A stretch of DNA of 64,000 nt from positions 1,240,001 to 1,304,000 of the forward strand of contig NZ_SWDE01000001.1 in NCBI RefSeq assembly GCF_013337185.1, written 5' to 3'. The DNA is from Serratia proteamaculans (GTDB lineage: Bacteria; Pseudomonadota; Gammaproteobacteria; Enterobacterales; Enterobacteriaceae). Below the pieces are notes generated by a model. That model made no database searches and was not told where the DNA came from. It saw only the letters and a list, made by a program, of their open reading frames with translations. Each line of letters opens with the position of its first letter. Within the stretch, counting starts at the first letter, position 1. This document shows, piece by piece, positions 33,822-44,607 of this stretch. The position numbers were made by a program, and so were the translations under genes.

Positions 33822-33829
33822 TTCAACGG

Positions 33830-35734
33830 TTAGCCGTTTTTCATCGCTTCCAACTCTTCCCAACGGGCGAACGCCTCTTCCAGCGCCCCTTCGGCCGTGG
33901 CCAGTGCTGTCAGCACCTGTTGCGTTTCGCTGTGAGGACGAGTGAAGAAATCAGCATCGCTCATTTGCGCCTGCAGCGCCGTAATTTCCGCTTCCAGCTG
34001 TTCAAGGCGTTGCGGCAACTGCTCAAGTTCACGTAACAGGTTATAGCTCAGTTTAGCTGCTGTTTTCTTTGGCTGTTCAGCCTTTTTTTCTGCCACAGGC
34101 TTGTTCTGATCGGCAGCGACCTGGCGGATCGGTTTTGCCGTCGCGCGTTGATGGTGCGCATCGAAATAACCGCCGACGAAGGTGCTGATCTCACCGTTGC
34201 CTTCGAAGATCCAGCACTCGGTTACCGAGTTATCAACGAACTGACGATCGTGGCTTACCAACATCACGGTGCCCTGGTAGCCGTCGATCAGCTCTTCCAG
34301 CAACTCCAGTGTTTCAACATCCAGGTCATTGGTAGGTTCATCGAGGATCAATAAGTTACTAGGCTTCAGGAACAGCTTGGCCAGCAACAGACGATTGCGC
34401 TCACCGCCCGACAAGGCTTTCACCGGCGTCATCGCCCGTTTAGGGTGGAACAGGAAGTCCTGCAGATACCCCAACACGTGACGGGAACGGCCGTTGACCA
34501 GCACTTCCTGTTTACCTTCCGCCAGGTTGTCCATTACCGTGCGCTCCGGATCCAGATCCGCGCGGTGCTGGTCGAAGTAAGCCACTTCCAGCTTGGTCCC
34601 GCAGTGCACGCGGCCGCTGTCGGCTTTCAACTGGCTGAGCATCAGTTTCAGCAGCGTAGTTTTACCGCAGCCGTTCGGGCCGACCAACGCAATTTTGTCG
34701 CCACGCTGCACCTGGGCGGAGAAATTACGCACCAACACTTTGCCGCCAACCTGATAGTTAACGTCTTCCATCTCAAACACGATTTTGCCGGAGCGAACGG
34801 CTTCTTCCACCTGCATCTTGGCGGTGCCCATCACTTCACGGCGTTCGGAACGCTCGTTACGCAACGCCTTCAGCGCACGCACACGGCCTTCGTTACGGGT
34901 ACGACGCGCCTTGATGCCCTGACGGATCCACACTTCTTCCTGCGCCAGCTTGCGGTCGAATTCGGCGTTTTGCAGCTCTTCTACCCGCAGCGCTTCTTCT
35001 TTGCTCAGCAGGTATAAATCATAGTTGCCCGGCCAGGACACCAGCTTGCCGCGATCGAGATCGACAATGCGCGTCGCCATATTGCGGATAAAGGAACGGT
35101 CGTGGGAAATGAACACGATGCTACCCTGGAACTCTTTCAGGAAGCCTTCCAGCCAATCGATGGTTGAAATATCCAGGTGGTTGGTCGGTTCATCGAGCAA
35201 CAGTACGCGCGGAGAACTAACCAGCGCACGGCCCAGCGCCGCTTTACGCAACCAGCCGCCAGAGAGCGAGGTCAGTTCCGCATCCCCGTTCAGGCCCAAC
35301 TGCAACAGCACTTCGCTGATGCGGCTGTCGAGTTGCCACAGGCCCTGGTGATCGAGGATCTCCATAATCTGCGCCATGCGCGTCAGGTTTTTTTCGCTTG
35401 GGTCGGTTTCTACCAGGTGTGAAATCGCGTGGTAGGCTTTCAGGTGTTCCGCCTGTTCGGCGACGCCTTCGGCCACGAAATCAAACACGGTTCCGCCGAT
35501 ATTGCGCGGGGGATCCTGTTGCAGACGAGCCACAATCAGATCCTGCTCATAAATCACCCGGCCATCATCCAGCGGAATTTCTTTACCGAGGATCTTCAAC
35601 AGCGTGGATTTACCGGCACCATTGCGCCCAACCAGACAAACGCGTTCGTTGTCTTCAATATGAATTTCGGTGTTGTCTAAAAGGGGTGCATCGCTGAAAG
35701 AAAGCCAGGCACCGGACATGCTAATTAACGACAT
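33830..35734 (-). CDS. uup: ABC-F ATPase Uup
   Basis: A 634-residue ABC-F protein with two ATPase domains and no membrane segments. Walker A motifs are GRNGAGKST (about 37-45) and GPNGCGKTT; signature motifs are LSGGWLRKAALGRAL and LSGGERNRLLLAKL; Walker B motifs end in LLLDEPTNHLD and LILDEPTNDLD. The C-terminal coiled coil (about 560-630) is the Uup DNA- or ribosome-binding tail. In E. coli Uup suppresses precise excision of transposons and acts on ribosomes. It lies five bases after rlmKL on the same strand. Confidence 0.96.
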   Translation of the reverse strand: MSLISMSGAWLSFSDAPLLDNTEIHIEDNERVCLVGRNGAGKSTLLKILGKEIPLDDGRVIYEQDLIVARLQQDPPRNIGGTVFDFVAEGVAEQAEHLKAYHAISHLVETDPSEKNLTRMAQIMEILDHQGLWQLDSRISEVLLQLGLNGDAELTSLSGGWLRKAALGRALVSSPRVLLLDEPTNHLDISTIDWLEGFLKEFQGSIVFISHDRSFIRNMATRIVDLDRGKLVSWPGNYDLYLLSKEEALRVEELQNAEFDRKLAQEEVWIRQGIKARRTRNEGRVRALKALRNERSERREVMGTAKMQVEEAVRSGKIVFEMEDVNYQVGGKVLVRNFSAQVQRGDKIALVGPNGCGKTTLLKLMLSQLKADSGRVHCGTKLEVAYFDQHRADLDPERTVMDNLAEGKQEVLVNGRSRHVLGYLQDFLFHPKRAMTPVKALSGGERNRLLLAKLFLKPSNLLILDEPTNDLDVETLELLEELIDGYQGTVMLVSHDRQFVDNSVTECWIFEGNGEISTFVGGYFDAHHQRATAKPIRQVAADQNKPVAEKKAEQPKKTAAKLSYNLLRELEQLPQRLEQLEAEITALQAQMSDADFFTRPHSETQQVLTALATAEGALEEAFARWEELEAMKNG

Positions 35735-35739
35735 AGTAA

Positions 35740-37860
35740 TTATTTTCCTTCGCCGGCATGGGTAAGCAGCCAGCAGTTATGAATTTGACGGTTACGGGCA
35801 AAGTCCTGCGACTGCGTCTGGGCGGTAATTTCTTTCGCCTCCAGACCCAATGCGCTCAGGCCAGCCATATCCATCTGGAAACCGCGCTTGTTGTTCGAGA
35901 ACATGATGGTCCCGTTACGACGCAGCAACCGTTTCAAATCTTGCATCAGCGCCAGGTGATCGCGCTGAACGTCAAAAGTGTTCTCCATCCGCTTGGAGTT
36001 GGAGAAGGTCGGCGGATCGATAAAGATCACGTCGAATTGTTCGTCGGCATTTTGCATCCATGACAGGCAATCCGCGTGGATCAATCTGTGCTGTTTGCCG
36101 GTCAGGCCGTTAACCCGCAGGTTCTTCTCTGCCCATTCCAGATAGGTGCGCGACATATCCACGGTAGTGGTGCTGCGCGCCCCACCCAATCCGGCATGCA
36201 CGCTAGCGGTGCCGGTATAGGCGAACAGGTTGAGGAAGTCTTTGCCTTTGCTCATCTCACCCAGCATGCGGCGGGCAATACGGTGGTCGAGGAACAGACC
36301 GGTATCGAGATAGTCAGTCAGGTTAACCCACAGCTTGGCGTTGAACTCTTCCACCAGCAGGAACTCGCCCTTCTGCGCCAGCTTTTCGTACTGGTTTTTG
36401 CCTTTCTGGCGCTCGCGGGTTTTCAGGATCAACTGGTTGGACGGCAATTCCAGCACCGCCAGCGTGGCGTTGATCACGTCGAACAGACGTTGACGCGCCT
36501 TCTGCGCATCAATGGTTTTCGGCGGTGCATATTCCTGCACCACGACTTTGCTGCCGTAGCGATCCACCGCCACGTTATATTCCGGCAGGTCGGCATCGTA
36601 CAGGCGGTAGCACTCAATACCCTGCTGTTTGGCCCACTTGTCGAGCTTCTTCAGGTTTTTGCGCAGACGGTTGGCAAAATCTTCTGCCACCTGCACGCCA
36701 CCGGCACCCAATGGGTTTTCTGCCAGTTGGTAGTTTTTCTGCACGCAGTCCAACGGGCCATTTTTAGCCTTGAACTGGCGCTCGGCACGCAGTTGCAGAC
36801 AGCTCAACAGCTCCGGTGAGGCACTGAACAGTGACAACTGCCAGCCACCAAAAGCGCTTTTCATGATACGACCCAGCATATTATGCAAGGCAATCAGCGC
36901 CGGTTCGCTTTCCAGACGTTCACCGTACGGCGGGTTGCAGACTACGGTACCCGTTGGGCCTTCCGGCAGCGGGTTGGTCAGTTTGGCTACGTCGTTGACG
37001 TTAAAGGTAATCAGTTCGGCGACGCCGGCACGACGGGCGTTACCGCGCGCCATTTCAATCACCCGGCGATCGATATCAGAGCCGAAGAAACGCGAGGTGG
37101 TTTCCTGCAGGCCACGACGAGCGCGTACCTGCGCTTCGGTGATCACTTCACGCCACAGATCGACGTTGTGACCATTCCAGGCGGTAAAGCCCCAGTGTTG
37201 ACGATGCAGGCCAGGTGCGCGATCGGAAGCAATCATCGCCGCTTCAATCAACAGGGTGCCCGAACCACACATGGGATCCAGCATCGGCGTGCCTGGCTGC
37301 CAGCCGGAACGCTGCACAATCGCCGCTGCCAGGCTTTCTTTCAGCGGTGCCTGGCCGGTCAGGTCACGGTAGCCACGCTGGTGCAGGCCTTCACCGCTCA
37401 AATCAAGCGCTACGCTGGCCATATCGCGCTGCAGGAACACATTGACGCGAATGTCCGGCTGCTGCTTCGCCACCGTCGGGCGCTGTTCAATTTTGCGGGT
37501 AAAGCTGTCGACAATGGCGTCCTTGACCTTCAGTGCGCCATACTGGCTGTTGCGGATCTCTTCGTTAACGCCACTGAAGTGAACGGCGAAAGTTTTATCC
37601 ACACCAAAAATACTCGTCCAGTCGATCGCCTGTACGCCCAGGTACAAATCCAGATCGCTGTGTACGCGGAATTCATTCAACGGCAGCAAAATACGTGAGG
37701 CCAAGCGGCTCCACAGCAAGCTTTGGTACAGAAGACGATCGTCACCCTGAAAATGTACCCCACCCTGTACCACTTTACAGGCGTGAGCGCCCAGCGCTTC
37801 GAGTTCGCTTTTTAACAGTTCTTCCAGTCCACGCGCCGTGCTGGCAAACAGAGAGTTCAT
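35740..37860 (-). CDS. rlmL: 23S rRNA methyltransferase RlmKL (m2G2445 and m7G2069)
   Basis: A 706-residue fused enzyme. A THUMP domain (about 45-155) leads into the RlmL methyltransferase (motif NPPYGERL near 310), which makes m2G2445. The C-terminal RlmK half ([10 protein letters not shown] near 625) makes m7G2069. I start at 37860, where the conserved N-terminus [16 protein letters not shown] begins; the frame runs 31 codons further upstream into the region shared with the divergent ycbX promoter. The ribosome site is weak. uup follows after five bases. Confidence 0.95.
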   Translation of the reverse strand: MNSLFASTARGLEELLKSELEALGAHACKVVQGGVHFQGDDRLLYQSLLWSRLASRILLPLNEFRVHSDLDLYLGVQAIDWTSIFGVDKTFAVHFSGVNEEIRNSQYGALKVKDAIVDSFTRKIEQRPTVAKQQPDIRVNVFLQRDMASVALDLSGEGLHQRGYRDLTGQAPLKESLAAAIVQRSGWQPGTPMLDPMCGSGTLLIEAAMIASDRAPGLHRQHWGFTAWNGHNVDLWREVITEAQVRARRGLQETTSRFFGSDIDRRVIEMARGNARRAGVAELITFNVNDVAKLTNPLPEGPTGTVVCNPPYGERLESEPALIALHNMLGRIMKSAFGGWQLSLFSASPELLSCLQLRAERQFKAKNGPLDCVQKNYQLAENPLGAGGVQVAEDFANRLRKNLKKLDKWAKQQGIECYRLYDADLPEYNVAVDRYGSKVVVQEYAPPKTIDAQKARQRLFDVINATLAVLELPSNQLILKTRERQKGKNQYEKLAQKGEFLLVEEFNAKLWVNLTDYLDTGLFLDHRIARRMLGEMSKGKDFLNLFAYTGTASVHAGLGGARSTTTVDMSRTYLEWAEKNLRVNGLTGKQHRLIHADCLSWMQNADEQFDVIFIDPPTFSNSKRMENTFDVQRDHLALMQDLKRLLRRNGTIMFSNNKRGFQMDMAGLSALGLEAKEITAQTQSQDFARNRQIHNCWLLTHAGEGK

Positions 37861-37963
37861 ATCGTACTTATCACCAAAAAGAAAATTGTTGCGCATTATA
37901 GCTAATCCAGACCGCTTGTCATAAAGTTGCTCCCTTCTATTTACTAATCGCACGGGGATCAGG

Positions 37964-39067
37964 GTGATTACGCTAGCTAAACTTTACGTTCATCCGGTTA
38001 AATCGCTTCGAGGTTTGCAACTTTCCCACGCTCAGGTTTCCAGTAGCGGCCTGGCTTTCGATCGCACCTTTATGATCACCGAGCCGGATGGCACCTTTAT
38101 TACCGCGCGGCAATATCCGCAAATGGTGTTATTCACTCCGGCACTGCTGGCAGACGGCCTGTTCCTGACCGCGCCGGACGGAGAAAGTGCCGCCATCCGC
38201 TTTAGCGATTTCGCCGCCGAAGCGCAGCCGACCGAAGTCTGGGGCAACCATTTCACCGCCCTGATTGCACCGCAGGCAATTAATAGCTGGCTGAGCGGCT
38301 ATTTCCAGCGTGAAGTGCAATTGCGTTGGCTCGGCCCGGAACTGACCCGCCGCGTTAAAAAGCACCCGGAAATTCCCCTGTCCTTCGCCGACGGTTATCC
38401 CTACCTGTTAATTAACGAAGCCTCATTCAACGACCTGCAACAGCGCTGCCCCGGCAGCATCAAGCTTGAACAGTTTCGCCCCAATCTGGTGGTGACCGGT
38501 GCCAGCGCCTGGGCCGAAGATGGCTGGCAGGTGATCCGCGTCGGTGACGTGATGTTTGATCTGGTGAAACCTTGCAGCCGCTGCGTGCTGACCACCGTCA
38601 GCACCGAACGTGGACGTAAACATCCAAGTGGTGAACCGCTGAGTACCCTGCAGAAATTCCGCACCGCCGATAATGGCGATGTCGATTTTGGCCAGAATAT
38701 GGTGGCACGCAACAGCGGTATTATCCGCGTTGGCGATGCCGTTGAAGTGTTATCCACCAAGCCGCCACGCCCTTATGGCGCAGGTAAAGTGGTTGAAAGC
38801 GTGCAGGCACCGCAGGACAGTACGCAGAGCGTCACTATTGACTACGCGGGAACGGTGTTTACCGGCAACAATCAGCAGATATTACTAGAGCAGTTGGAAC
38901 AGCAAGGGCTCCGCGTGCCTTATTCATGCCGCGCGGGGATTTGCGGAAGCTGTCGTATTACTTTGGTCAATGGCGAAGTGGCACCGCTGAAGAAAAGTGC
39001 GGTGGCCAACAATGGCACCATTCTTTGCTGCAGCTGTATTCCCAAAAGCGATCTGACGTTGGCGTAA
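37964..39067 (+). CDS. ycbX: MOSC and 2Fe-2S ferredoxin domain protein YcbX
   Basis: A 367-residue protein: MOSC N-terminal beta-barrel (about 1-120), MOSC domain (about 125-275, with KPCSRC holding the molybdenum-cofactor-type Cys) and a C-terminal plant-type ferredoxin domain with cluster ligands in CRAGICGSC and CCSC. In E. coli YcbX reduces N-hydroxylated base analogues with CysJ, detoxifying 6-hydroxylaminopurine. The start codon is GTG (37964), with a GGGGA stretch upstream. It is divergent from rlmKL and converges on zapC with five bases between stops. Confidence 0.94.
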   Translation: MITLAKLYVHPVKSLRGLQLSHAQVSSSGLAFDRTFMITEPDGTFITARQYPQMVLFTPALLADGLFLTAPDGESAAIRFSDFAAEAQPTEVWGNHFTALIAPQAINSWLSGYFQREVQLRWLGPELTRRVKKHPEIPLSFADGYPYLLINEASFNDLQQRCPGSIKLEQFRPNLVVTGASAWAEDGWQVIRVGDVMFDLVKPCSRCVLTTVSTERGRKHPSGEPLSTLQKFRTADNGDVDFGQNMVARNSGIIRVGDAVEVLSTKPPRPYGAGKVVESVQAPQDSTQSVTIDYAGTVFTGNNQQILLEQLEQQGLRVPYSCRAGICGSCRITLVNGEVAPLKKSAVANNGTILCCSCIPKSDLTLA

Positions 39068-39072
39068 TGGCC

Positions 39073-39621
39073 TTACATCGCCCTGTCGTAAGCCGGGGCT
39101 GAGGCTTCATCTTGCGCGCAGGGTTTAAGGCGATCGTGCATCACTTTGATGGCATCGCCCAGCACCATGGTACGGCCGGCCAGCGAAAGCTGATTTTGCG
39201 CCAGCAGGCACAGGCTGGCGTTGTCACCGGCTTCCACCACCAGCAGGCGGGCTTCAATGCCGCTCTCCATCACTTTCACCGCCGCCAGTTCGCCGTTCTT
39301 CGGCTGCAACGGATAATGCTGCTGAGAAAAATGCCAGCTCTTAGGCATCAGCGGTTTCAGGAAGCGATAAGCCACCAGGGCATTTAATACCAGTTCAGCA
39401 CGCTGCTCATGGCTAAGCTTTATCTGTTTGCACTGCTCTTCATAATTAAAATAAAGTGCGGCGTCATCGACACAGAAAGAGCATTCATCGAAAGCATCCG
39501 GGGTTAACATTTTGGCTGGGAAACGCGAGCGAAAGATCATCCCATTGGCTAAATCCAGCATTAGCCGATCGTGTTCAGCGTCAAAATACCAACGCCAATT
39601 ATCGTCAGGTTTTATCTTCAT
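39073..39621 (-). CDS. zapC: Cell division protein ZapC
   Basis: A 182-residue ZapC, a cytoplasmic FtsZ-associated protein that promotes FtsZ bundling at the Z-ring. The N-terminal [14 protein letters not shown] and the [15 protein letters not shown] segment (about 31-45) agree with E. coli ZapC (180 residues). The C-terminal tail is less conserved. It lies downstream of pyrD on the same strand, separated by a GC-rich hairpin, as in E. coli. Confidence 0.95.
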   Translation of the reverse strand: MKIKPDDNWRWYFDAEHDRLMLDLANGMIFRSRFPAKMLTPDAFDECSFCVDDAALYFNYEEQCKQIKLSHEQRAELVLNALVAYRFLKPLMPKSWHFSQQHYPLQPKNGELAAVKVMESGIEARLLVVEAGDNASLCLLAQNQLSLAGRTMVLGDAIKVMHDRLKPCAQDEASAPAYDRAM

Positions 39622-39750
39622 CTCTTATCCTTCTCGCTGCCCATGCCACGCAATATTTACCCTAAAAGGTGATTTTATCACCACTCAAGTCGCTTAAACA
39701 TCGGATAATTCCGCGAACGATATTTATGCTAGTGGACAAAATATAGACGA

Positions 39751-39776
39751 GCCGGGGGAAGAAATAAACCCCCGGC
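39751..39776 (-). terminator. Hairpin after pyrD
   Basis: GCCGGGGG and CCCCCGGC with a 10-base AT-rich loop lie 20 bases after the pyrD stop on the minus strand. The tail is only moderately T-rich (CTATATTTT). Confidence 0.65.
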
Positions 39777-39796
39777 GGAAAATGAAAGAAAAAATA

Positions 39797-40807
39797 TTAG
39801 ATGTAGTTAACGATATCTTTAATCAGGCGCGGACCCTTGAAGATAAATCCGGAATAAATTTGCACCAGCGAAGCCCCTGCCGCCATTTTTTCCCGCGCCG
39901 CCATCAGGGAATCAATTCCGCCAACACCGATAATCGGCAAGCGCCCTTGCAGCTCCAGGGACAGACGACGGATCACTTCGGTGCTGCTCGCCTGCAGCGG
40001 ACGGCCACTCAGGCCACCCATTTGCTCACAATAATTCAGCCCCTGGATCAATTTACGATCCAGCGTGGTATTGGTCGCGATCACGCCATCTATATTATGA
40101 CGTACCAGGCTGTCGGCTATTTGGATCAATTCTTCTTCAGAAAGATCCGGCGCGATCTTTACTGCCACCGGCACATATTTGTGATGACGCTCATGCAATT
40201 CCTGCTGCTTATTTTTAATCGCAGCCAGAAGATCGTCCAAAGCCTCACCATACTGTAAGGATCGTAATCCCGGGGTATTTGGTGACGAAATGTTAATCGC
40301 GATATAACCGGCATACGGATAAACTTTATCCATACAGATTAGATAATCGTCTTTTCCTTGCTCAACCGGGGTGTCTTTATTCTTGCCGATATTAATCCCC
40401 AGAATACCGCCGAAATGAGATTTCTTAACGTTTTCAACCAGATTATCCACACCCTGGTTATTAAACCCCATGCGGTTGATCAGGCCTTCGGCTTCGACAA
40501 TGCGGAACAGACGCGGTTTGTCATTGCCCGACTGCGGGCGTGGCGTTACGGTGCCGACTTCGACAGAACCAAAGCCCATGGCGCCAAACGCATCGATACA
40601 CTCGCCGTCTTTATCCAGACCGGCGGCCAAACCCAATGGGTTTTTAAAAGAGAGCCCCATGCAGCTTACCGGCTTGGTCGGCACAGACTGACGAATAAGG
40701 AATTCTAACGGGGTGCCGGTGACACGGCGAAGCTGTTGAAAAGTCAATTCATGCGCACGCTCGGGATCGAGCTGGAACAACGCTTTTCTGATGAGGGGGT
40801 AGTACAT
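39797..40807 (-). CDS. pyrD: Dihydroorotate dehydrogenase (quinone), class 2
   Basis: A 336-residue class 2 enzyme, the same length as E. coli PyrD. It oxidises dihydroorotate to orotate at the inner membrane and reduces quinone. The N-terminal amphipathic helix region (about 1-40) is the membrane dock. FMN contacts are in [10 protein letters not shown], and the catalytic Ser is in the [11 protein letters not shown] segment (about 172-182). I start at ATG 40807, with CAGGAG six bases upstream; the frame extends 20 codons upstream through the leader hairpin. Control by leader hairpin and a PurR-like site is described separately. Confidence 0.97.
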   Translation of the reverse strand: MYYPLIRKALFQLDPERAHELTFQQLRRVTGTPLEFLIRQSVPTKPVSCMGLSFKNPLGLAAGLDKDGECIDAFGAMGFGSVEVGTVTPRPQSGNDKPRLFRIVEAEGLINRMGFNNQGVDNLVENVKKSHFGGILGINIGKNKDTPVEQGKDDYLICMDKVYPYAGYIAINISSPNTPGLRSLQYGEALDDLLAAIKNKQQELHERHHKYVPVAVKIAPDLSEEELIQIADSLVRHNIDGVIATNTTLDRKLIQGLNYCEQMGGLSGRPLQASSTEVIRRLSLELQGRLPIIGVGGIDSLMAAREKMAAGASLVQIYSGFIFKGPRLIKDIVNYI

Positions 40808-40812
40808 GTACT

Positions 40813-40850
40813 CTCCTGATTTCCCGGTTGCAAACCGGGGGCGTATTATC
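40813..40850 (-). promoter_or_regulatory. pyrD promoter start region with SD-masking leader hairpin
   Basis: On the minus strand, the -10 GATAAT (40850-40845) is followed by a CGCCCCC start region, then the perfect hairpin CCCGGTT-TGC-AACCGGG (40839-40823), and CAGGAG (40818-40813) before the ATG. In E. coli and Salmonella, high CTP shifts pyrD initiation to upstream C residues, and the longer RNA folds and hides the ribosome site; the same parts are present here. Confidence 0.8.
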
Positions 40851-40901
40851 CGGTATCCCCTGACCAATTGGAATTGATTAAAAGCAAAAAAAGCGTTTTT
40901 T

Positions 40902-40917
40902 ACGCAATCGTTTTCCC
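40902..40917 (-). promoter_or_regulatory. PurR-like box upstream of pyrD
   Basis: ACGCAATCGTTTTCCC fits the PurR consensus ANGCAANCGNTTNCNT at all but the last position. It lies about 55 bases upstream of the pyrD -10 box. E. coli pyrD is PurR-regulated. Confidence 0.6.
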
Positions 40918-41066
40918 CAGCCTGGGCTCAAACCGCCGCCAATCCTCATTTACGCATAACAAAATCAAAAAATGAGATTTAAGTAACCCACCTTATTGCT
41001 GATAGGTTTAAAACACTTCTCGAATATTTTCTGATTAAACCTAACTTTTAGTTATAAGGAGTGGTA

Positions 41067-41645
41067 ATGCGCGTTATATCACTGGCCGGCAGCCCTCGCA
41101 TCCCATCAAGATCGGCAGCACTGCTTTCTCTGAGTAAAAACTGGTTGCAGCAGCAAGGCGTGGAGGTGATCTCCTACACCCTGCACGATTTTGATGCCGA
41201 AGATTTGCTGTATGCCAATTTTAACAGCCCGGCGATCAAAGCCTTTACCGAGCAACTGGCGCAGGCCGATGGCCTGCTGGTCTCGACACCGGTGTATAAG
41301 GCTTCGTTTTCCGGCGCGCTGAAGACCCTGCTGGATCTGCTGCCAGAGCGAGCGCTGGACCACAAGGTGGTATTACCGCTGGCCACCGGCGGCTCCATTG
41401 GCCATATGTTGGCAGTGGACTACGCCCTCAAGCCCGTTCTGGCGGCGCTGAAAGCGCAGGAAGTGCTACACGGGGTATTTGCCGATGACAGTCAGGTGGT
41501 GCTGGACGGCGAAAAAATCACCCTGGCCGAAAATCTGACGGTCCGGCTGGAAGAAGCCCTGGAAAGCTTTTATCTGGCATTGGGCCGCCGCAAGCCGCCG
41601 AAAGCCAAGCTATCGCCCTCGCTTTTTGCCCGCCAAACCGCCTGA
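41067..41645 (+). CDS. ssuE: NADPH-dependent FMN reductase SsuE
   Basis: A 192-residue flavodoxin-fold FMN reductase that supplies FMNH2 to SsuD for desulfonation of alkanesulfonates. The phosphate-binding GSPRIPSRS near the N-terminus and the [20 protein letters not shown] segment are typical. I start at ATG 41067, where AAGGAG is 5 bases upstream; GTG at 41061 overlaps that site. First gene of ssuEADCB, the same order as in E. coli. In E. coli the operon needs the Cbl activator and responds to sulfate starvation; I could not identify a Cbl site here. Confidence 0.95.
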   Translation: MRVISLAGSPRIPSRSAALLSLSKNWLQQQGVEVISYTLHDFDAEDLLYANFNSPAIKAFTEQLAQADGLLVSTPVYKASFSGALKTLLDLLPERALDHKVVLPLATGGSIGHMLAVDYALKPVLAALKAQEVLHGVFADDSQVVLDGEKITLAENLTVRLEEALESFYLALGRRKPPKAKLSPSLFARQTA

Positions 41646-41670
41646 CGGCACAGCATATAAGGAAATAAAT

Positions 41671-42636
41671 ATGAAACGACTTTCTTCATTGGGCCGTTGG
41701 CTTGGCACCAGCGCATTGGCGGGCATCATCTCATTGGCATGGATCAATGCCGCCAGCGCACAGGATCCGGCGCAGTTTCGCATTGGCTACCAAAAAGGAT
41801 CGGTCAGTCTGGTTCTGGCAAAAACCCACCGGCTGCTGGAACAGCGTTTTCCCAATACCAAAATCAGTTGGATCGAATTCCCCGCCGGCCCGCAGATGCT
41901 TGAAGCGCTGAACGTCGGCAGTATCGATCTGGGCAGTACCGGTGATATCCCGCCGATCTTCGCCCAGGCTGCCGGAGCGGACCTGCTGTATGTTGGCGTA
42001 GAGCCGCCAAAACCCAAGGCAGAAGTGATCCTGGTGCCGGAGAACAGCCCGATCAAAACCGTCGCAGAATTAAAGGGCCACAAGGTGGCCTTCCAGAAAG
42101 GCTCCAGCTCCCACAATCTGCTGCTGCGCTCATTGCAAAAAGCCGGGCTGAAGTTCACCGATATTCAGCCTGTCTATCTGACCCCGGCCGATGCCCGCGC
42201 CGCTTTCCAGCAGGGCAATGTCGATGCCTGGACGATTTGGGATCCCTACTACTCCGCGGCCTTGTTGCAGGGCGGCGTACGGGTACTGGGTGACGGTACC
42301 GACCTGAATCAAACCGGCTCCTTCTATCTGGCGGTGCGAACTTATACCGAGGCCAACGGGCCGTTTATTCAACAGGTGCTCGATACGCTGACCCAGGCCG
42401 ATGCGCTGACCCTGAGCGATCGTGCGCAAAGCGTCACGCTGCTGGCCAATGCCATGGGCCTGCCGGAGAAAGTGATTTCGACCTATCTGGATCACCGTCC
42501 ACCCACCGCCATCAAACCGCTGGACGCACACACCATCGCCGCTCAGCAGCAAACCGCCGATCTGTTTTATGCCAACCACCTGGTGCCGGTGAAAGTCGAT
42601 ATTTCGCAACGCATCTGGCACCCAAGCGCACAATAA
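41671..42636 (+). CDS. ssuA: Aliphatic sulfonate-binding periplasmic protein SsuA
   Basis: A 321-residue substrate-binding protein of the SsuA/TauA family. The signal peptide ends near NAASA (about residue 29), giving a mature start [35 protein letters not shown] and the [15 protein letters not shown] segment contact the sulfonate in the family. It delivers alkanesulfonates to SsuBC. I start at 41671 with AAGGAAA upstream, 25 bases after ssuE; the frame is open further up inside ssuE but without a ribosome site or signal peptide. Confidence 0.95.
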   Translation: MKRLSSLGRWLGTSALAGIISLAWINAASAQDPAQFRIGYQKGSVSLVLAKTHRLLEQRFPNTKISWIEFPAGPQMLEALNVGSIDLGSTGDIPPIFAQAAGADLLYVGVEPPKPKAEVILVPENSPIKTVAELKGHKVAFQKGSSSHNLLLRSLQKAGLKFTDIQPVYLTPADARAAFQQGNVDAWTIWDPYYSAALLQGGVRVLGDGTDLNQTGSFYLAVRTYTEANGPFIQQVLDTLTQADALTLSDRAQSVTLLANAMGLPEKVISTYLDHRPPTAIKPLDAHTIAAQQQTADLFYANHLVPVKVDISQRIWHPSAQ

Positions 42637-42652
42637 TTTAGGAGAACTGACG

Positions 42653-43801
42653 ATGAGCCTGAACGTATTTTGGTTTTTACCCACCCACGGTGACGGTCAC
42701 TATCTTGGCAGCACGGAAGGTGCCCGCAGCGTCGATTACGGTTATTTGCAGCAAATCGCCCAGGCTGCCGATCGACTGGGTTTCGGTGGCGTGCTGATCC
42801 CTACCGGCCGCTCATGTGAAGACTCCTGGCTGGTGGCCGCCTCGCTGATCCCCGTCACCCAACGACTGAAATTTCTGGTCGCCCTGCGCCCCGGTATTAT
42901 TTCGCCCACTCTGGCGGCTCGCCAGGCGGCGACGCTGGATCGTCTTTCCAACGGCCGGGCATTGTTTAATCTGGTCACCGGCGGCGATCCTGATGAATTG
43001 GCGGCGGAAGGTCTGCACCTGAATCACGAAGAACGCTACGAGGCCTCGGCGGAGTTCACCCATATCTGGCGCAAGGTGCTGGAAGGAGAAACCGTCGATT
43101 TTAACGGTAAACATATTCAGGTAAAGGGCGCAAAACTGCTTTACCCGCCGGTGCAACAGCCGCGCCCACCGCTCTACTTTGGCGGATCCTCCGCCGCGGC
43201 ACAGGATCTGGCAGCCGATCAGGTTGAAATGTACCTCACCTGGGGCGAGCCGCCGGCGCAGGTAAAAGAAAAAATTGCCGAGGTTCGTGCCAAGGCCGCA
43301 GCCAAAGGTCGCCAGGTGCGTTTCGGTATCCGCCTGCACGTCATCGTGCGCGAAACTACCGAGGAAGCCTGGCGAGCTGCCGACCGGCTGATTGCCAATC
43401 TGGATGAAAAGACCATCGCCGATGCCCAGCAGGCCTTCGCCCGGTTTGACTCCGTAGGGCAACAACGGATGGCGGCATTGCACGGCGGCAAAAAAGACCA
43501 TCTGGAGATCAGTCCCAATCTGTGGGCTGGGGTAGGTTTGGTACGCGGCGGTGCCGGTACCGCGCTGGTTGGCGATGGCCCAACGGTGGCAGCGCGTATG
43601 CAGGAATACGCCGATCTGGGCATCGACACCTTTATATTGTCCGGTTACCCGCATTTGGAAGAAGCCTATCGCGTTGGCGAGCTGCTGTTCCCGCATCTTG
43701 ATCTGGTGGAAACCCAGGCGCCCGCGCCACGCCGACCCGCCAAAGCACAGGGCGAAGTGGTGGCCAATATTTATATTCCACAAAAAGCATCGCAAAGCTG
43801 A
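42653..43801 (+). CDS. ssuD: FMNH2-dependent alkanesulfonate monooxygenase SsuD
   Basis: A 382-residue bacterial-luciferase-family flavin monooxygenase that cleaves alkanesulfonates to an aldehyde and sulfite, using FMNH2 from SsuE and O2. One residue longer than E. coli SsuD. Recognisable regions are [14 protein letters not shown] at the N-terminus, the active-site Cys in GRSCEDSW (about residue 54) and the [10 protein letters not shown] loop. AGGAGA precedes the ATG, 16 bases after ssuA. Confidence 0.97.
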   Translation: MSLNVFWFLPTHGDGHYLGSTEGARSVDYGYLQQIAQAADRLGFGGVLIPTGRSCEDSWLVAASLIPVTQRLKFLVALRPGIISPTLAARQAATLDRLSNGRALFNLVTGGDPDELAAEGLHLNHEERYEASAEFTHIWRKVLEGETVDFNGKHIQVKGAKLLYPPVQQPRPPLYFGGSSAAAQDLAADQVEMYLTWGEPPAQVKEKIAEVRAKAAAKGRQVRFGIRLHVIVRETTEEAWRAADRLIANLDEKTIADAQQAFARFDSVGQQRMAALHGGKKDHLEISPNLWAGVGLVRGGAGTALVGDGPTVAARMQEYADLGIDTFILSGYPHLEEAYRVGELLFPHLDLVETQAPAPRRPAKAQGEVVANIYIPQKASQS

Positions 43802-43812
43802 GGAGCCGCACT

Positions 43813-44607
43813 ATGGCAAACGGCACACAACGAATCTTGCACCGCCTGGCCCCCTGGGCATTGCCGGTAGCGCTGGTGGCAGTCTGGCAAATATCCGTGG
43901 AAGCGGGCTGGCTGTCGAACCGTATTCTGCCGGCGCCAAGCGCCGTAGTGACCGCGTTCTGGTCGCTGACCAAGAGCGGCGAACTGTGGCAACACCTGAC
44001 CATCAGCAGCTGGCGCGCGTTGATCGGTTTTAGCATCGGCGGCAGCATCGGGCTGGCGCTGGGCTTTATCACCGGTCTGTCACGCTGGGGCGAACGCTTG
44101 CTGGACAGTTCCGTACAGATGATCCGTAACGTGCCGCATCTGGCATTAATCCCGCTGGTGATCCTGTGGTTTGGCATTGATGAGTCCGCCAAGATTTTTC
44201 TGGTGGCGTTGGGCACCCTGTTCCCTATCTATCTGAATACCTATCACGGTATCAAGAATATCGATCGGGGCCTGCTTGAAATGGCACGCAGCTACGGCCT
44301 CAGTGGTTTCCAGTTATTCGCCCAGGTGGTTTTGCCGGGTGCCCTGCCCTCGATCATGGTCGGCGTGCGTTTCGCATTGGGCTTTATGTGGCTGACGCTG
44401 ATCGTCGCCGAAACCATTTCCGCCAATTCGGGGATTGGCTACCTGGCGATGAACGCCCGTGAATTCCTGCAGACCGACGTGGTGGTGGTGGCCATTGTGT
44501 TGTACGCCCTGCTCGGCAAGCTGGCGGACGTCAGCGCCCAATTGCTGGAACGCGTCTGGCTGCGCTGGCATCCGGCCTATCAACTCAAGCAAGGAGAAGC
44601 GCTATGA
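43813..44607 (+). CDS. ssuC: Aliphatic sulfonate ABC transporter permease SsuC
   Basis: A 264-residue permease with about six membrane helices and the BPD-transport EAA-type motif around [24 protein letters not shown] (positions about 157-180), which docks SsuB. It forms the channel for alkanesulfonate import. GAGGAG precedes the ATG, 11 bases after ssuD. Its stop overlaps the ssuB start (ATGA). Confidence 0.95.
   Translation: MANGTQRILHRLAPWALPVALVAVWQISVEAGWLSNRILPAPSAVVTAFWSLTKSGELWQHLTISSWRALIGFSIGGSIGLALGFITGLSRWGERLLDSSVQMIRNVPHLALIPLVILWFGIDESAKIFLVALGTLFPIYLNTYHGIKNIDRGLLEMARSYGLSGFQLFAQVVLPGALPSIMVGVRFALGFMWLTLIVAETISANSGIGYLAMNAREFLQTDVVVVAIVLYALLGKLADVSAQLLERVWLRWHPAYQLKQGEAL

Noticed and set aside
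42812-43795. 327-codon antisense frame opposite ssuD
   Set aside because: ssuD is complete and well conserved on the other strand; the antisense product shows no coherent domain.
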